From positions 1-64,000 of the forward strand of contig KV423934.1 of NCBI GenBank assembly GCA_001632435.1: a stretch of DNA of 64,000 bases. The letters are read 5' to 3'. Positions within the stretch are counted from its first letter, which is position 1. Each line of letters opens with the position of its first letter. Shown piece by piece: positions 1 through 11,400 of this stretch. Under the pieces are notes generated by a model, which did no database searches, was not told the origin of the DNA, and saw nothing but the letters and a program-made list of their open reading frames with translations. The DNA is from Calocera cornea HHB12733 (taxonomy: Eukaryota; Basidiomycota; Dacrymycetes; Dacrymycetales; Dacrymycetaceae). The position numbers and the translations under genes were made by a program.

Positions 1-541
1 AGGGGGGGGAGGGAGCGGGGGAGCGGCAGCAGGAGCGACGTGGAGGGTGGGGTGGGGCGCAGCGCGACGGAAGGCCGGCGGGACGGTACGAATGGACGGG
101 CAGGACGGGCAGGATACTGTTTTGAAGCGGGCTGCAGCGGGTGGAACATGGCATTGTTCTTTTTCTACCTTCAGGGCCATACACGATGTGTAGATACAAG
201 AATTCATTCGTTGCCGCATAAAGTGGACCATGGTGCTTACGGTGCTGCGGCGCTGCAGCACCCCTCTGCAGCTGGGCCACCTCCAACAGCATTGGGAGCC
301 GCGCGGGAAACCCCCCTCTAGGGTCCTTGACATTAGGACTGCGGGCTGCAATCACCAGGCGCTCATGTCCTCCCGTGCTGCACACAAGCAATCTCCCCAC
401 CGCCCGCGGAATACCCCTCTCCCGAGCGCCGTATGCTTGACAATGCATACAGCGACCACTGGGCTGCGCTTCCTCGCGCGCCGGGCCGCTCCTTGGATGT
501 GTCCTCCCCCGGGCCGGCTCGTATATGCCGTCCCCCAGATC
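1..541. other. No supportable gene
   Basis: G-rich sequence downstream of the decayed CFEM-like gene. Open frames here have no recognisable domain or splice pattern and look like chance frames in GC-rich DNA. Confidence 0.5.
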
Positions 542-1393
542 TCACACAAGCACGACCATCACGCCCAACACTAGTACCACAGATCCTCCCAGCGCCACTC
601 GTCCCGCCCCGATCTTCTCCCCTGCCGGCGCTGTCCCGCTCCCGCTCGACCTGCTCGACCCGCCGCTCGAGCCCGTCGAGCCCGTGCCTGTATTCCCCGC
701 TCCGGCCGCAGTGCTCGTAGGGGAGCCACTGACCCCCGGGGCGCTGCAGAACTCCTGCAGTTGGCTCGGGGTGATCTGGAGTGCCGTGTCTACGCACTGG
801 AAGCAGGCGTCCGAGAGCGTCGAGATGGCGCTGCAAATGCACGTCAGGTCGTATAGGTTGCATTGCTGAGGCTGGGTTAGCATCACTGCACGAGAAAGGG
901 AGGCGAGGGGGGACGCACCTCGAACGCGCTATATGCGGCCGAGTCCGTGGAGGAGGTGCACTACGGCTGGCACGTGCCGTCGTCTGGCGGGGAGGGCCCG
1001 CCCTCACTCGGACTCGTGCTCCCGCTGGTAGGGATGCTGCCCGTCGGGCTTGACCCCTGTATCGGGCTGCCCGTCGTGCCCCCGCCTGCGCACTCGGCAT
1101 CATAGTCCGACTGGGACACACCGTCGTTATTGAGCATGCAGGTGAGGCAGGTCGAGGAGAGGAGGGAGGAGTTGCTGCATATACAGGGCAGGTCGGTGGA
1201 TGAGCACCAGGCGAACTTCTGGAGGACGGACTCGTCTGACGCTGATGAGCAGATTGAGGTGCAGGCGGAGGCGCTGTGTCGCTCGGCCAGGGAGGAGTGA
1301 CGCTGTGCTAGGGAGATGCTGCCGAAGCCATGAGGGAAGAACGCGCTGGCCAGCAAAGGGTAGCGCGAGCAGTAGCGTGACGAGCAGTCGCAT
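542..1393 (-). pseudogene. Disrupted GPI-anchored protein with two CFEM-like domains
   Basis: A paralog of the intact gene at 4071-4962. It has a signal peptide beginning MRLLVTLLLAL at 1393, a first 8-Cys CFEM-like unit, a second unit split by an intron (donor 918, acceptor 866), a Gly/Ser/Thr linker, and a hydrophobic GPI-type tail ending at 542. Two lesions interrupt it. The signal peptide and the mature domain lie in different frames, with the shift at or near the AAA run 1355-1357. An in-frame stop lies at 961-963, just before the second unit. The intron position matches the intact gene, so this was a normal family member. It is either a recent pseudogene or carries assembly errors; two independent lesions favour decay. 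Confidence 0.6.
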
Positions 1394-2510
1394 TATGGGT
1401 ATGCTGGGTATACTGAGATCGTACAATCCGCTAGTCGTTCGAAAGAGAGCAAAAGAGCGATCTGAAAGCGTGCCATTATTGTGCACTGTCACTTTCGGTA
1501 TTTTGACCGAATGTTGCTCAGTTGGCCAACGACGCCGTATCCCCGGTTGTCACAGATCAGCTCGATGTCAGGCGCGTTTCCATGGAAGGTTCGGTCGCGC
1601 ATCGTGTTTGTGAGACGCGTCAAACCGATTTCAAAGACAAAGAGCCCGGAAGCGGAATATGGGTCCGGTCCGTTGACGAGAAATGCTCCGACGCCGCATT
1701 GTCGTTTGGCATCTCATCGTTCATCAATGTGCTTCCTTTGGCTATCTTGACGCTTGATGTCTTGCATCGGTCTACCAATTGCAGTCCTCTGTAACAAGCT
1801 CTCGTCTCTGAGGAGCTGCGAGCCTCAACTGCTAGTGGGGCTTCCGGCCAGAGTAGCTAGGCTCTGCCCCAACGGAACCTCGATTAAATGGGCATCCTCG
1901 TCCTGCGGCAAGGCGGGCCATCAAGAAGCTGGCAGAAGTAGCTTTCGGATGCACCGGACATCTCCGCGTGCGGAGAGGAGCAGGTAAAGTTCACATGCAA
2001 GAAATCCGACAACTCCCGGTCCAGCATGGTATGCGACGATCATCAGACCTTGGGGAGCGAACAAATGGCAACGCCGGTGAACCCGTCGTCAGTCGCACGA
2101 GGGAGGGAGAAGCGTACAGTATGTTCGCTTGATCGTCCGCTCTTGGTGATAACCACATATAGTTCGGCCATCGGCTCTAAGTGTACCATTCATCAAAGCG
2201 GATGTTCTCCGACCCAGTCAAGGGACCCTTACGATTCCGAGCGATTTTGTTAGGATTCGGACTGATCACGGTATCCAATATTCACGCGACGGCGAGCATA
2301 AGTAGCCAGACGGTTCAATGGAGATAATGTCAAATTTTCGGCCTTCTTATGTTGCGACCGGACTGCCATCGGCTTATTGCTCGCATAGATGGCAGCCTCG
2401 CATGGGAATGACATTAGCAAATCTGAGCAAATGACAACGTTCTCTGCACAGTGGACTCGCCTCTTTCCTTTACGACGCTACGAACGCCGCCACGGTACAC
2501 CTCTAACACG
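1394..2510. other. Intergenic between two decayed CFEM-like genes
   Basis: About 1.1 kb between divergently oriented decayed copies. It would contain their former promoters. No coding signal with domain support was seen on either strand. Confidence 0.45.
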
Positions 2511-3343
2511 ATGTACAGTACTTCATATTCTCTCTCAGTGTCCTCCCCTTGCTCGTGACAGCCCCTCCCCGGGCTGTGAGCTCTGCCGAACGTTCTTCCT
2601 CCCTCCTCGCCGGACGACATAGCGCCGCTTGCGTCGACTTCTGCGCGAATGCAGCCGATTGCGTAGCCCTGCAAGCGCTTCTGCGGTGCCCCTCGACGGA
2701 CACCATGTGCCTGTGCACCAAGGCCGCTGGGCTGTCATCGAGCCGCCTGCAATGCGTTCTGGTGGCTGAGAGGTTGACATAGACTCAGTACGAGCGAGCA
2801 TGCGCTAGTGGAGGTTTATCGTCCACCGTCCCGAGCCGCGCCACGGCCACCGCTCCCAGTGGCCCCACGTCCACGTCGGCGGCAAGCTCCCCTACAATCA
2901 CCGGTATCTGCCGGTTAGAATGCTCTTCGCCGATGCAGCATTCAACCAGTTAGAGGTGCGGTTTGTCCGCTCGATGTCACCGAGGCGTAGGTATTGATAT
3001 GAGACGGATTAGAAGTGTACCACGCCAGACTCGGTCCCTGCATGTGCCCGGCCATCTCTTACCTCTCAAGTGCACGCAACACATGTGCTGCCAACGCCTT
3101 GCATGTACCACCAGCCCAAGTCGGCTCCGCCTGCGCCAACGCCACAGGCACCAGTCCCGGCAATGCGAGGGGCTGCCTCAGGTGCACGGGCTCGGGCGAT
3201 GCAACGAATACCGGATCAAGCGGCGGGAGTTCCGTCATGGGGGTACGTCATTGGTCCCTCCGGGAAACAGTGCCGTTGGGAGAGTCGCTGTGGGTTGTTC
3301 GGTCGGGGCAGTGATATTCGGAGTCATGGTGGTCCTGGCCTAA
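2511..3343 (+). pseudogene. Decayed CFEM-like GPI protein gene
   Basis: A third member of the local CFEM-like family, broken into at least three frames. A signal-like start at 2511 shifts frame into a stretch (2549-2782) holding a first Cys-rich unit with the CLC pair and a stop at 2780-2782. A second Cys unit (CMCPAISYLSSARNTC) appears from 3015 in the open frame. The hydrophobic GPI-type tail GAVIFGVMVVLA ends at 3343 in another frame. The tail closely resembles that of the copy ending at 542. The number of breaks argues for a true pseudogene. Limits are approximate. Confidence 0.55.
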
Positions 3344-4070
3344 GATGGAATCCAGGGCATCCTGTCTAGACGCTAGCGAGCAGGGAACACGATGTCTTCA
3401 ACACAGCTGCGAGTGTAGGAAATAGACATGAAACCTCTGCATCAGAAGAGGGGAAACGGGTGTAGCATGGGCGGAACATCAAGCCGGGTATTGCCATCTG
3501 GGTCTTCTTCGGGAGCAAGCAGAGTCATCCCTGAGCGATGTCAGAACACCGGCGAGTGTGCACGTTCCAAACTTGCCTACGACACAGCCTGATGATCGTA
3601 CTACACCCTGGGCGCTTTCCATGGAACAGGCAGGGTGGTCCGTCTCCGTCCGTAGACCATCCAAATTTGCTGATGAACCCCGGATTTGCACTTACGTACG
3701 CAGGGTCTTCGGGTTCCTGAACACCGCGTTCATGTCTCGTGTTCCCGGCCAGGATGGGACAGCAGGGTCGTGCGGTGGGTGAACGAATCACGAACAGCGT
3801 TACTGTATGGGAAGCTCGACAGATGAAAGCCAGGAAGGGATGTGCCAAGCCAGGGTCCTTTGATGGGCGATGTGAGAGGCGAGGACCTACCTGGAATGGC
3901 ATGGAAAATAGACGCCTGCACTGAGCGGAAATGCAAAATACAACGGAGAAGAGACAAGTAGGAGGGGCGGACAGAGAAGCTGGACAGGTATAAAAGGCTT
4001 GCATACGGGCTGCGAAAGTCCTCCACACGGGACAGTCAGTGATACAGACAGAAACCCTCAGAGCTCAATC
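3344..4070. promoter_or_regulatory. Upstream region of CFEM-like gene with TATA box
   Basis: TATAAAA at 3989-3995 lies 75 bp before the ATG at 4071, a good spacing for a fungal TATA promoter. No supported gene lies in the remaining upstream sequence. Confidence 0.55.
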
Positions 4071-4962
4071 ATGCACCTTTCACTCTCTCTCCTCTTACTG
4101 CCGGTCCTCGTCTTCGCCTCCGTCACACCCAACTTCGTCCGCGCTCCCTCCGCCCTCGCCAGGAGTCAAACCGGCTCTGTGCCGTGCCAAACGGCCTGCG
4201 TGTCCGCGTCCGACACCTCCGGGATCACAACGATCGCCTCCTGTCCGACCGATCCGGCGAGCGCCAACACCGCCTGCGTGTGCTCAGCCGCTGCAACCCT
4301 CTCGTCTGCATGCTTGGATTGCTTCCTCGGCCTCGATAATATCTCGGAGTCGGAGTTCTCGCAGGCGTGCGCAGCTGGAGGAGCTGGAGGATCCGGAGGA
4401 TCGACTACACCAACCAGCACCGCATCAACTCCCAGCGGCTCGGCCTCTCCGTACTGCACGTCGGTATGCACCTCGGCGTCAGACCAGGCCGGCGAGGCCA
4501 ATCTTCAAGTATGCGCTTTTCTTCTCCTTCCGCATTCGCACAGATCTGACCGGCCGCTCCCCTCAGCAATGCGCCGACACGGATCTCAACTGCCTTTGCA
4601 CGACCGTCGCCACCCTCTCGTCGTCGTGTATGAGCTGCTGGCTTGGTATTGCGGGTCTCACACCGGCGCAGTACACCACCGACTGTGCCGCCGGCGGCAG
4701 CAGTTCAGCTGGTAGCGGTGGGAGCTCGGCTGGAAGCGGTGGGAGCTCGGCGGGTAGCGGTGGGGGCAGCTCGGCTGGCGCGGGAGGTGGCGCGAGCTCC
4801 GGAGGCTCAAGCCCGACCGCTGGGAATGGCGGAAGCGGGGCGAGCAATACATCCTCTGGCAGTGGAAGTACGCCGACTGCGTCTACAAAGAGCGATGCGA
4901 GACGCGTCGTTGTCGGTGCTGCGCTCGGCTTGGTGCTGGGAGCGATGGTCATCCTTGCTTAG
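4071..4962 (+). CDS. GPI-anchored cell-surface protein with two CFEM-like 8-Cys domains
   Basis: Two exons (4071-4508, 4567-4962) joined across a 58-nt GT..AG intron in phase 0 give 277 residues. Residues 1-18 are a signal peptide. Two Cys-rich units follow: the first begins PCQTAC and contains CVC, the second begins YCTSVC and contains CLC. Each has eight cysteines in a CFEM-like order, but with CxxC rather than the usual Cx3-4C near the end. A long Gly/Ser/Ala repeat linker follows, then a C-terminal hydrophobic stretch (GAALGLVLGAMVILA) typical of a GPI-attachment signal. CFEM proteins are fungal surface proteins, some of which bind haem iron; that role is not shown here. This is the only undamaged member of three local copies. 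Confidence 0.8.
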
Positions 4963-5352
4963 TGAAACATGCCTCTCCTTTCATGGTTCAGTGATCGGTA
5001 GTGATAAAGAACTGAACTCGCCCCCTTGCTCACATAATACACTCCGTCGTGCTTGTTCTAGTCACACTAGCTGTCAGCCTGCGGGCCGGGCTCAAGCGAT
5101 CCGTCTGGAATATCCAGCTGACGTGCAGCAATAGGCGTTGAAGCGTGTATCGACAAGGCACAGATCAGGCCAAGATGTCGGTAAGATGTTTGCATTGTCT
5201 AGAAGTATGTGTTAGAATCTGCTGTTGTGAAGAGGTGAGCGCAGTAGCATTCTACTAAGAACACTTCAGGCGACAAAGACAAAGCGGAGGCTTTCCGTCG
5301 GAATCTCTTTTCTGTCAGTGAAGATACTTGGGCCGAACCCAATTTCATCGAA
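4963..5352. other. Intergenic, no gene seen
   Basis: Sequence between the CFEM-like gene and the tRNA. Nothing beyond a presumed 3' UTR was recognised. Confidence 0.5.
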
Positions 5353-5434
5353 GCGTGGATGGGGTAGTGGTAACCTCAGTCGTTGCCATTAAGCAACGCT
5401 CGACTGGCCCCGGGTTCGATTCCCGGTCCACGCA
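5353..5434 (+). tRNA. tRNA-Gly (GCC) with an 11-nt intron
   Basis: A perfect 7-bp acceptor stem pairs GCGTGGA (5353-5359) with TCCACGC (5427-5433), with discriminator A at 5434. The D loop holds AGTGGTAA, and the T arm CCGGG-TTCGATT-CCCGG is perfect. The anticodon stem AGTCG/CGACT brackets TTGCCA, giving anticodon GCC, then an 11-nt intron TTAAGCAACGC at the canonical 37/38 site. GTTGC next to the anticodon can pair with GCAAC in the intron, extending the stem as expected for the splicing substrate. Mature length is about 71 nt, usual for tRNA-Gly. An A/T-rich stretch with CTTTCCTTTT follows and could end pol III transcription. Confidence 0.93.
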
Positions 5435-5486
5435 GAAAAACCTTTCCTTTTGCATTTTCCACCTATTTCCTCTTTGGGCGACAGAA

Positions 5487-5721
5487 GCTTCCGCTCGGCT
5501 TTGATACTTCTGGCTCGGCTTTGATACTTCTGGTTCCCCAAGATACTTCCGCTTTATACAAAAGTTTCCACTCGGTGGCACTGTTTCGGCTTGATATAAA
5601 TGATTCGGCTGAGCAAAGTAGCTTCCGCTTACAGCAATTTCTTCCGCGCCCAGCCAATGCTTCCGCTCGAAGGAACAAATGCCTCCGCCCTACTTGCGCC
5701 AGCTTCCGCTTTCTGTGGGCA
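5487..5721 (+). repeat. Phased array of GCTTCCGCT motifs, about 19-nt period
   Basis: About twelve consecutive units each start with a variant of GCTTCCGCT (A/G-CTTCYGSY) followed by 9-12 nt of unconserved sequence. Successive starts are mostly 19 nt apart (range 18-22). The period is not a multiple of three and stops occur, so it is not a coding repeat. A related array lies at 18051-18504. It starts about 50 bp downstream of the tRNA-Gly. Confidence 0.7.
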
Positions 5722-5822
5722 GAGAATGGGACACGTACGACAAATTCATTCTTTCACAAGCAAAAGCAGCGTATCACTGCTCAGAAAAGGGCCGCTCAGC
5801 ACTGAACATGATATCTAAAGCT

Positions 5823-7793
5823 TCACAGAACGTTGCCGTTGAGGTGGTGGATTATGGGCCAGATGATGTCAATCTCCTTCTCGAGCTTGCTGCAGCCGGC
5901 GTCATGCGTCGCCGTGCGCTCGTAATCGACGCCCGTCGGGTTGTTCGCGCCGCCAAGGACGTTAATGCTCGGGTGTGCGATATCATTCACCACGAATGGA
6001 CGCCACTTCAGGGATTCCAAACCCTGCGGCCCTTCACGAGCGAACAGGACCCAGGCATTCTGGATGTACTTGGAAAGCTTGATCTCAACACTGGGGAACA
6101 CCGTTGTTGTCAGTAGCGAACGGTCAGGACGCTAATACATAAGACTCACTCCGTTGGCTTATAATTCTTGGAAAAGGGCGATAAAGTGTACGTCTGGAAC
6201 ACGATCGGGATTTCGGATGTGTGGAAGGCGCGCAGGCTCTTGTTTCCGTTATTGATGTCGTCGAACACGCCTTAGGTATATTGACTCTCAGTATTCCACG
6301 GAGAAGTGTAGCACTCACCCTCATATATGTAGCGATACGTAGGAGAGTTGGCCCCCACGCGCAGGCTCGCACTTTGGAAAGCGAGGCAGTGGAACAGAAC
6401 CTGTGTCAATGCTCAATGTAAGTTGTGTGGACGACCAGGAAACCCATACGTCAGTAATCGCGGCACTCGCGACATTGAACGAGACATCCTTGGGGAGCTT
6501 GCCACCGGTCGCCTCGTAGGCGGCCACGAAGATATCGCCTTCGTTGGCGTTGTTGCCAAGGAGGGTGGGCACCCTCAGGAACCCTCCTTGCGTCAGACGC
6601 CTCTGCCAGTCGCCGAAAAGGGTGTAACCTGAGTGGTGAGGAAGGTCAGACTCGAGGTCCACCGCTTGTAGCAGCAAACACTGGCCATCTGTGATCGCCG
6701 TAAACGTGACATTGCTGCTGAGGATGGTGGCCTGCAAGTCCTTCCATGGCACGGACCGCATGCACTTCATAACATCGGGCCCTACACACGATGTCCATGA
6801 GAAAGCAAAGACTTGAAGTATTATCGGACTAACTGCTTGTGCATCCAGTTGCCTTGGTAAGATTGGTCCAAACGGTCGGGTCAGGCGCAATAAAGAAGTC
6901 CAGGCCTACGCTAATAGATAGTTGATTCAGGAAGGAGCGCACTTTGCAATTAAAACGTCGTACACTCCGGACTCCAGAATGACACCTATGCGATGCGTCA
7001 GCGGACAATAAAGCTCACGTGAAACATTCCTTACGCTTCACAATCGTATCCTGTGGGTTCCTGATGGCGTAAGCATCCACAGCCAGAGAGCCGAAGCTCT
7101 CGCCAAACAATGTGATGCGGTTGGGATCTCCGCCAAAGTTGGCGATGTTCGCGTACACCCACTTGACCGCGAACTCGACATCAAGCAGTCCGACGTTCCA
7201 GCTTCCCGGAGCATTGGGGAAGCCGAAGACGTTCGTGCGATAGTTGATGCTAACGATGGTGATGTCGTCATAGTCGCGAGTAAAGAAGGAGCCGTTGTAT
7301 GGAAGAGTATTGCTCTATCCATATGCGTTAGAACACAGAGTCGGTTCGATGATCCCTAACATACTGTGCCAAACTTGCCGCTTCCACCGTACACCCAAAT
7401 CATAACAGCCGTCTTCTGGGGCCTATTGGTGGCGGGAGCCCATATGTTGAGGTTCAGGCAGTTTTCGGAGGTGGGCACTTTGAGTTGCTGATCCAGTATG
7501 CCCGAAATATTGAGAGCGGCTGCAGCGCTTGGAGAGATTTCAGCAGGGCAAGAGTCACCCCAGTTGGATGCGTCAAAGACCTGCGAGCCTCGGGGATAGG
7601 CCTGCTGAGGAGGCTCGAATCGATACGTAGCCGTGTCTGCCGCATATGGTATACCCAGGAACTGCCGATTTCCATTGACCGAGATGCCCCTGACTGGGCC
7701 TTGGGCAGTCTGCACAAGGAGCCCATCGTCGGCAGACGGAGGAGCAAAGAAGGAGGACAGCCCGTAGGCCAGCTGGAGCAACAGAGAATACAT
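5823..7793 (-). CDS. Secreted type-B carboxylesterase/lipase-like enzyme
   Basis: Eight exons (7793-7365, 7314-7035, 6985-6943, 6910-6834, 6781-6450, 6400-6319, 6270-6150, 6090-5823) keep phase throughout and give 543 residues, the usual family size. A short hydrophobic N-terminus suggests secretion. QGPVRG and the oxyanion-type segment WVYGGSGKFG are followed by the nucleophile elbow GESFG (Ser about 216, with Phe where Ala is usual). The acid is in NNANEG (Glu about 357) and the His in AFHTSEIP (about 431). The triad is therefore complete for hydrolysis of carboxylic esters; the substrate is unknown. A TATATATA stretch lies about 45 nt upstream of the chosen ATG, which supports that start over one 75 nt further upstream. 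Confidence 0.85.
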
Positions 7794-8461
7794 GCCTGTC
7801 TCTTTGCGGTTCGGCAATGGTGGCTCAAGCTCATATATATAGAGAGATCCAAGCGTGCCATTATGCATTTACCAATGCGGCCGCTCTCACTAGACGAGCT
7901 CGTCCAGATGCGGCACGCAAGGCATGCAGCGCAAGCGAGACCACATGTCCAGACCATGGCCTAAATGCAGACGAGAAGCCATAATAGCAAGAGTCCCGTG
8001 CAACGGATGGATGTGCGGTCAACCGTTGCAAGGTACGGAGTGAGGCATGCGGGCGCAAGAGAAGACGGACGGGGCGAAGCGCCCAGCGGCTTGGTGCCGA
8101 TGAGGCGATGTAAGGGGCCGAAGAAGGCGCGCCGAGAGCCTATGGGCCGGCTGCTACCCCTTGGTCCGGCATCTTGTCCTGTATAACGGCAGAAACACTA
8201 TCAATCGTGTCTTCTATAAATACATATAGATAGATAGCGCATCTTCAGTATCTACAAGTACTCGGAATAGGAATAAGGATACACAGGCAACATAGGCTGC
8301 GGTGTTACTCAAGGTAACGGAACATTCCGCGAGCATAACGACCGATCTTGCGCTTCTCAGAGTGGAACCGCGCCATTGGGAATCTGGCAAAGAACTCATC
8401 AAGGAAGGTTGGGCTGAATACTATGATCAGAATATGCAATCGACAATGGAGAAGGTTGGAC
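7794..8461. promoter_or_regulatory. Esterase promoter region
   Basis: Sequence between the 3' end of the WSC gene and the esterase start. It contains a TATATATA stretch near 7833-7841 on the esterase side. No other gene is supported. Confidence 0.4.
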
Positions 8462-11400
8462 TCACTTTGCGTAAAGGTCGAATAAGTAATGACCTCCGCA
8501 AATTTCGGACGGGTCTCCTGAACACGGGGTGTCGCACTCGCCAGCCGAGTTTCCATTAGGCACAGGGGCACCACCATAATAGATGCCATCACTGCAGAAG
8601 CACAGGTTGCCATGCTCAACAGCAGCGATAGGATATCCCAGATTATAGCAGAAGTCGACGCAGCCCTCCACCGTCTGATCCGGCAGCGCTCCGGTCGTCG
8701 CGTTGGGGATCGCGCGACTCTGGTCAGGAGAGTAGGGGGTAGGTTCTGAGTAGCACCCAAGTGGAGTATATGTCGGAACAGCAGCGCTGGACGTGGAGGA
8801 GGAACTGGAGCTTGAAGTGCTCGTATGTGCGGTGCTGGTGGGGGTAGCTGTAGATGGACTAGGGGAGCTCGTGCTCGTTTCACTGAAGCTTGAGGAACCT
8901 GAGGACGAACTTGCGCTCGAAGTGCTGGTAGGCTCTGTGCTGGTTGCAGTCTCTGTGGAGGAGCTTGGGGCGCTCGAGGAAGAACTGGTACTCGAAGTAC
9001 TAGGAGGTTCCGTGTCGGTGGCAGACGTCGTGGGCGGACTGGGAGGGCTCGAGATTGGCTCAATGGAGCTGGACGAGCTAGATGACGAAGTGCTGGTGGG
9101 TGCAGCGCTGGTGGGGGGTTCCCTTGAGGAACTCGAGCCGCTTTCCGACTCACTGAAGCTGGAGGAGCTGGGTGACGAACTGGCGCTCGACGTGCTGGTG
9201 GGAACCGTGCTGGTAGCAGATTCCGTGGACGGGCTAGGTGAACCAGAGCTAGACGAGCTCGATGAGGAGGCACCGGTGTCCGTGGCAGAAGCAGTCGACG
9301 TATCAACAGAAGATGGCTCACTAACGGTGGCCGTCTCGACTGAAGAGCTCGAGGAAGATGACTCCGAAGAGGTGACAGTAGGCGAAGTGATGCGAGTGTG
9401 CGACCTCGTCCGACTGGATTCAGAAGACCTGCTATGGGAGGATGATGTTGCTGGGGCGCTGGAAGGTGAGGTCGTGGAAGTGGCGGTGGTAGTTGGAGCG
9501 GCCGACTCAGAACTGCTGGGAGTCGACGAGGGCTCGGAACTGACAGCCTCAGATGTGGTCGACGACGAGTCCGTGCTTTGTGCCGCCGCCGCCGAGCTGC
9601 TGGGGCTTTCTGAAGTCGTAGGAGGCCGCCCCGCTGTGTGAGACAGCGACGCGGTGGTAGTCGGAATGACCGGTATTGTACGTGTGTGAGTCGGCGACGT
9701 CCCACTGAGTTCGGTGGATCGCGTGTGTGTCCTTGTGAAGGGCCTGGTGCTGGACTCTTCGGTGCTCGCCGTTGAGGATGAAGTTGGCAGAGAGGACGAG
9801 GACGACGCGGTGGACGAAGTGGAAGTAGATGAATGGGACACAGGCGAGGACGACGAAGGGGAAGAGGACGGCGAAGAGGGTGGAGAAGAAATCGATGAAG
9901 AGGTCGTCAGCGGCGGCGGCGGTGCTGCAGCACTCGAGGTTGTTTCCGCAGTAGCGCTCGTGCTGGTTGGCATGACCACAACGGCAGAGGTTTGAGTGCC
10001 AGCGGCGCCAGGGCTGTCGCACCGGTAAGTCATGAACGGACGAGAGGGAGAGGGAGAAGACCCACGTGTCCACCACATTCAAGCCGCCATCTGGACAGCT
10101 ACCGTCCGGGTTGGCCGGGGTGAGCTGAGACGTATCGAGCGAATTGCTGCAGATGCACTCCGCACCGCCGTCAGCTGTCGCTGAGAACTCGTAGCCTCCA
10201 TTCGTGCAGGTCGTAGGGCAGTCCAGGAGCGCGGCCTTGACGTTGCCTGCGAAGCGGGACTGGGATGAGGTAGGGAAGAGCGCGGCGAGCGGCGCACAGC
10301 CAAGCTCCGTACTCCCGGACGGCAGACCGCTGGAACCGGTGCCAGAAGCGGAGCCGGTGCCACTGGGGGATGAAGAGCTTTCCGTCGGGCTGGTCGCGCT
10401 GCCTGTGTCAGTGGCCGGTGCGCCGCCGCCGGGGCTGCGAGTGCCCGTGCCCAATGCGCCCGTGTCCGTACCGGTAGGAGCGCCCGTGTCCGTACCGGTA
10501 GGAGCACCCCTGTCCGTACCGGTAGGAGTGCCGGTGTCCGTACCGGTAGGAGCACCCCTGTCCGTACCGGTGGGAGCACCCGTGTCCGTACCGGTACCAG
10601 TCCCCGTGTCCGTGCCAGTAGGAGCGCCCGTATCCGTACCGGTAGGAGCGCCCGTGTCCGTACCGGTGGGAGCACCCGTGTCCGTACCGGTACCAGTCCC
10701 CGTGTCCGTGCCAGTAGGAGCGCCCGTATCCGTACCGGTACCAGTCCCAGTATCAGTACCAGTAGGAGCGAGCGTGTCCGTGCCAGAGGCTGTAGGCCCG
10801 CTGCCAGAGCCGCCCCCCAGGAGAGGGCAGAGGAGCGGGTTGAGGATGCCTAGTACGCCACCTAAGCAGTCGTTTGTGCCTGAGGCCGTGGTCGAGGTTG
10901 CGGTGGCGGAGGAAGTGTCCGTCAATGCCGTTGATGAAGGGCTGCCTGTTGCACTGACGCTGCCTGTTGCACTGACGCTGCCTGTTGCACTGACGCTGCC
11001 TGTTGCGCTGACGCTGCCTGAGCCTGATGCAGAGATCGGTTGGGCGCCGCTACGTTGGCATGTTAGTGTCAGCTCGGACGCATGCCTGATCAAGGGCGAA
11101 CTTACGTGCTAGTCAGGGTGAGGTCATTGTCCGGGCAGCTGCCGTCCGGGTTGGTAGCGACGATCTGTGTCGTATCGAGCGTGTTGCTGCAGATGCACTC
11201 TGTGCCCTCGAGGGCCGTTGCGGCATACTGATAGTTGCCGTTGAAGCAGGTATCTGTGCACGGGAGGGAGTCGCGGTGCGGGGTGATGCGGACTGCGAGC
11301 GGTTGGCCGAAGACGTCACGGGAGGAGAGCTGGGGAAGGATCGCGGTCGCAGGAATGCAGCCGACGTCAGTGGAGGTTTGCCTGTCAGGATCAGACGCAT

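Noticed and set aside
40..321. Short frame at the left edge
   Set aside because: No domain, splice or codon support; likely chance in GC-rich DNA.
5345..5581. Minus-strand frame containing VDRESNPGP
   Set aside because: A known kind of artefact from translating across a tRNA gene on the reverse strand.
6640..6700. A possible extra 53-nt intron in exon 5 of the carboxylesterase
   Set aside because: Removing it would break the frame that leads to the NNANEG motif, so the exon was left continuous.
8793..9641. Plus-strand 282-residue open frame inside the WSC gene
   Set aside because: It is the complement of the Ser-rich exon; its Glu/Leu/Val-rich composition is what Ser codons give when read backwards.
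10204..11112. Plus-strand 302-residue frame with PVSVPVGA repeats
   Set aside because: Mirror of the TGTDTGAP coding minisatellite on the minus strand; the latter has a signal peptide, domains and matching splice sites.
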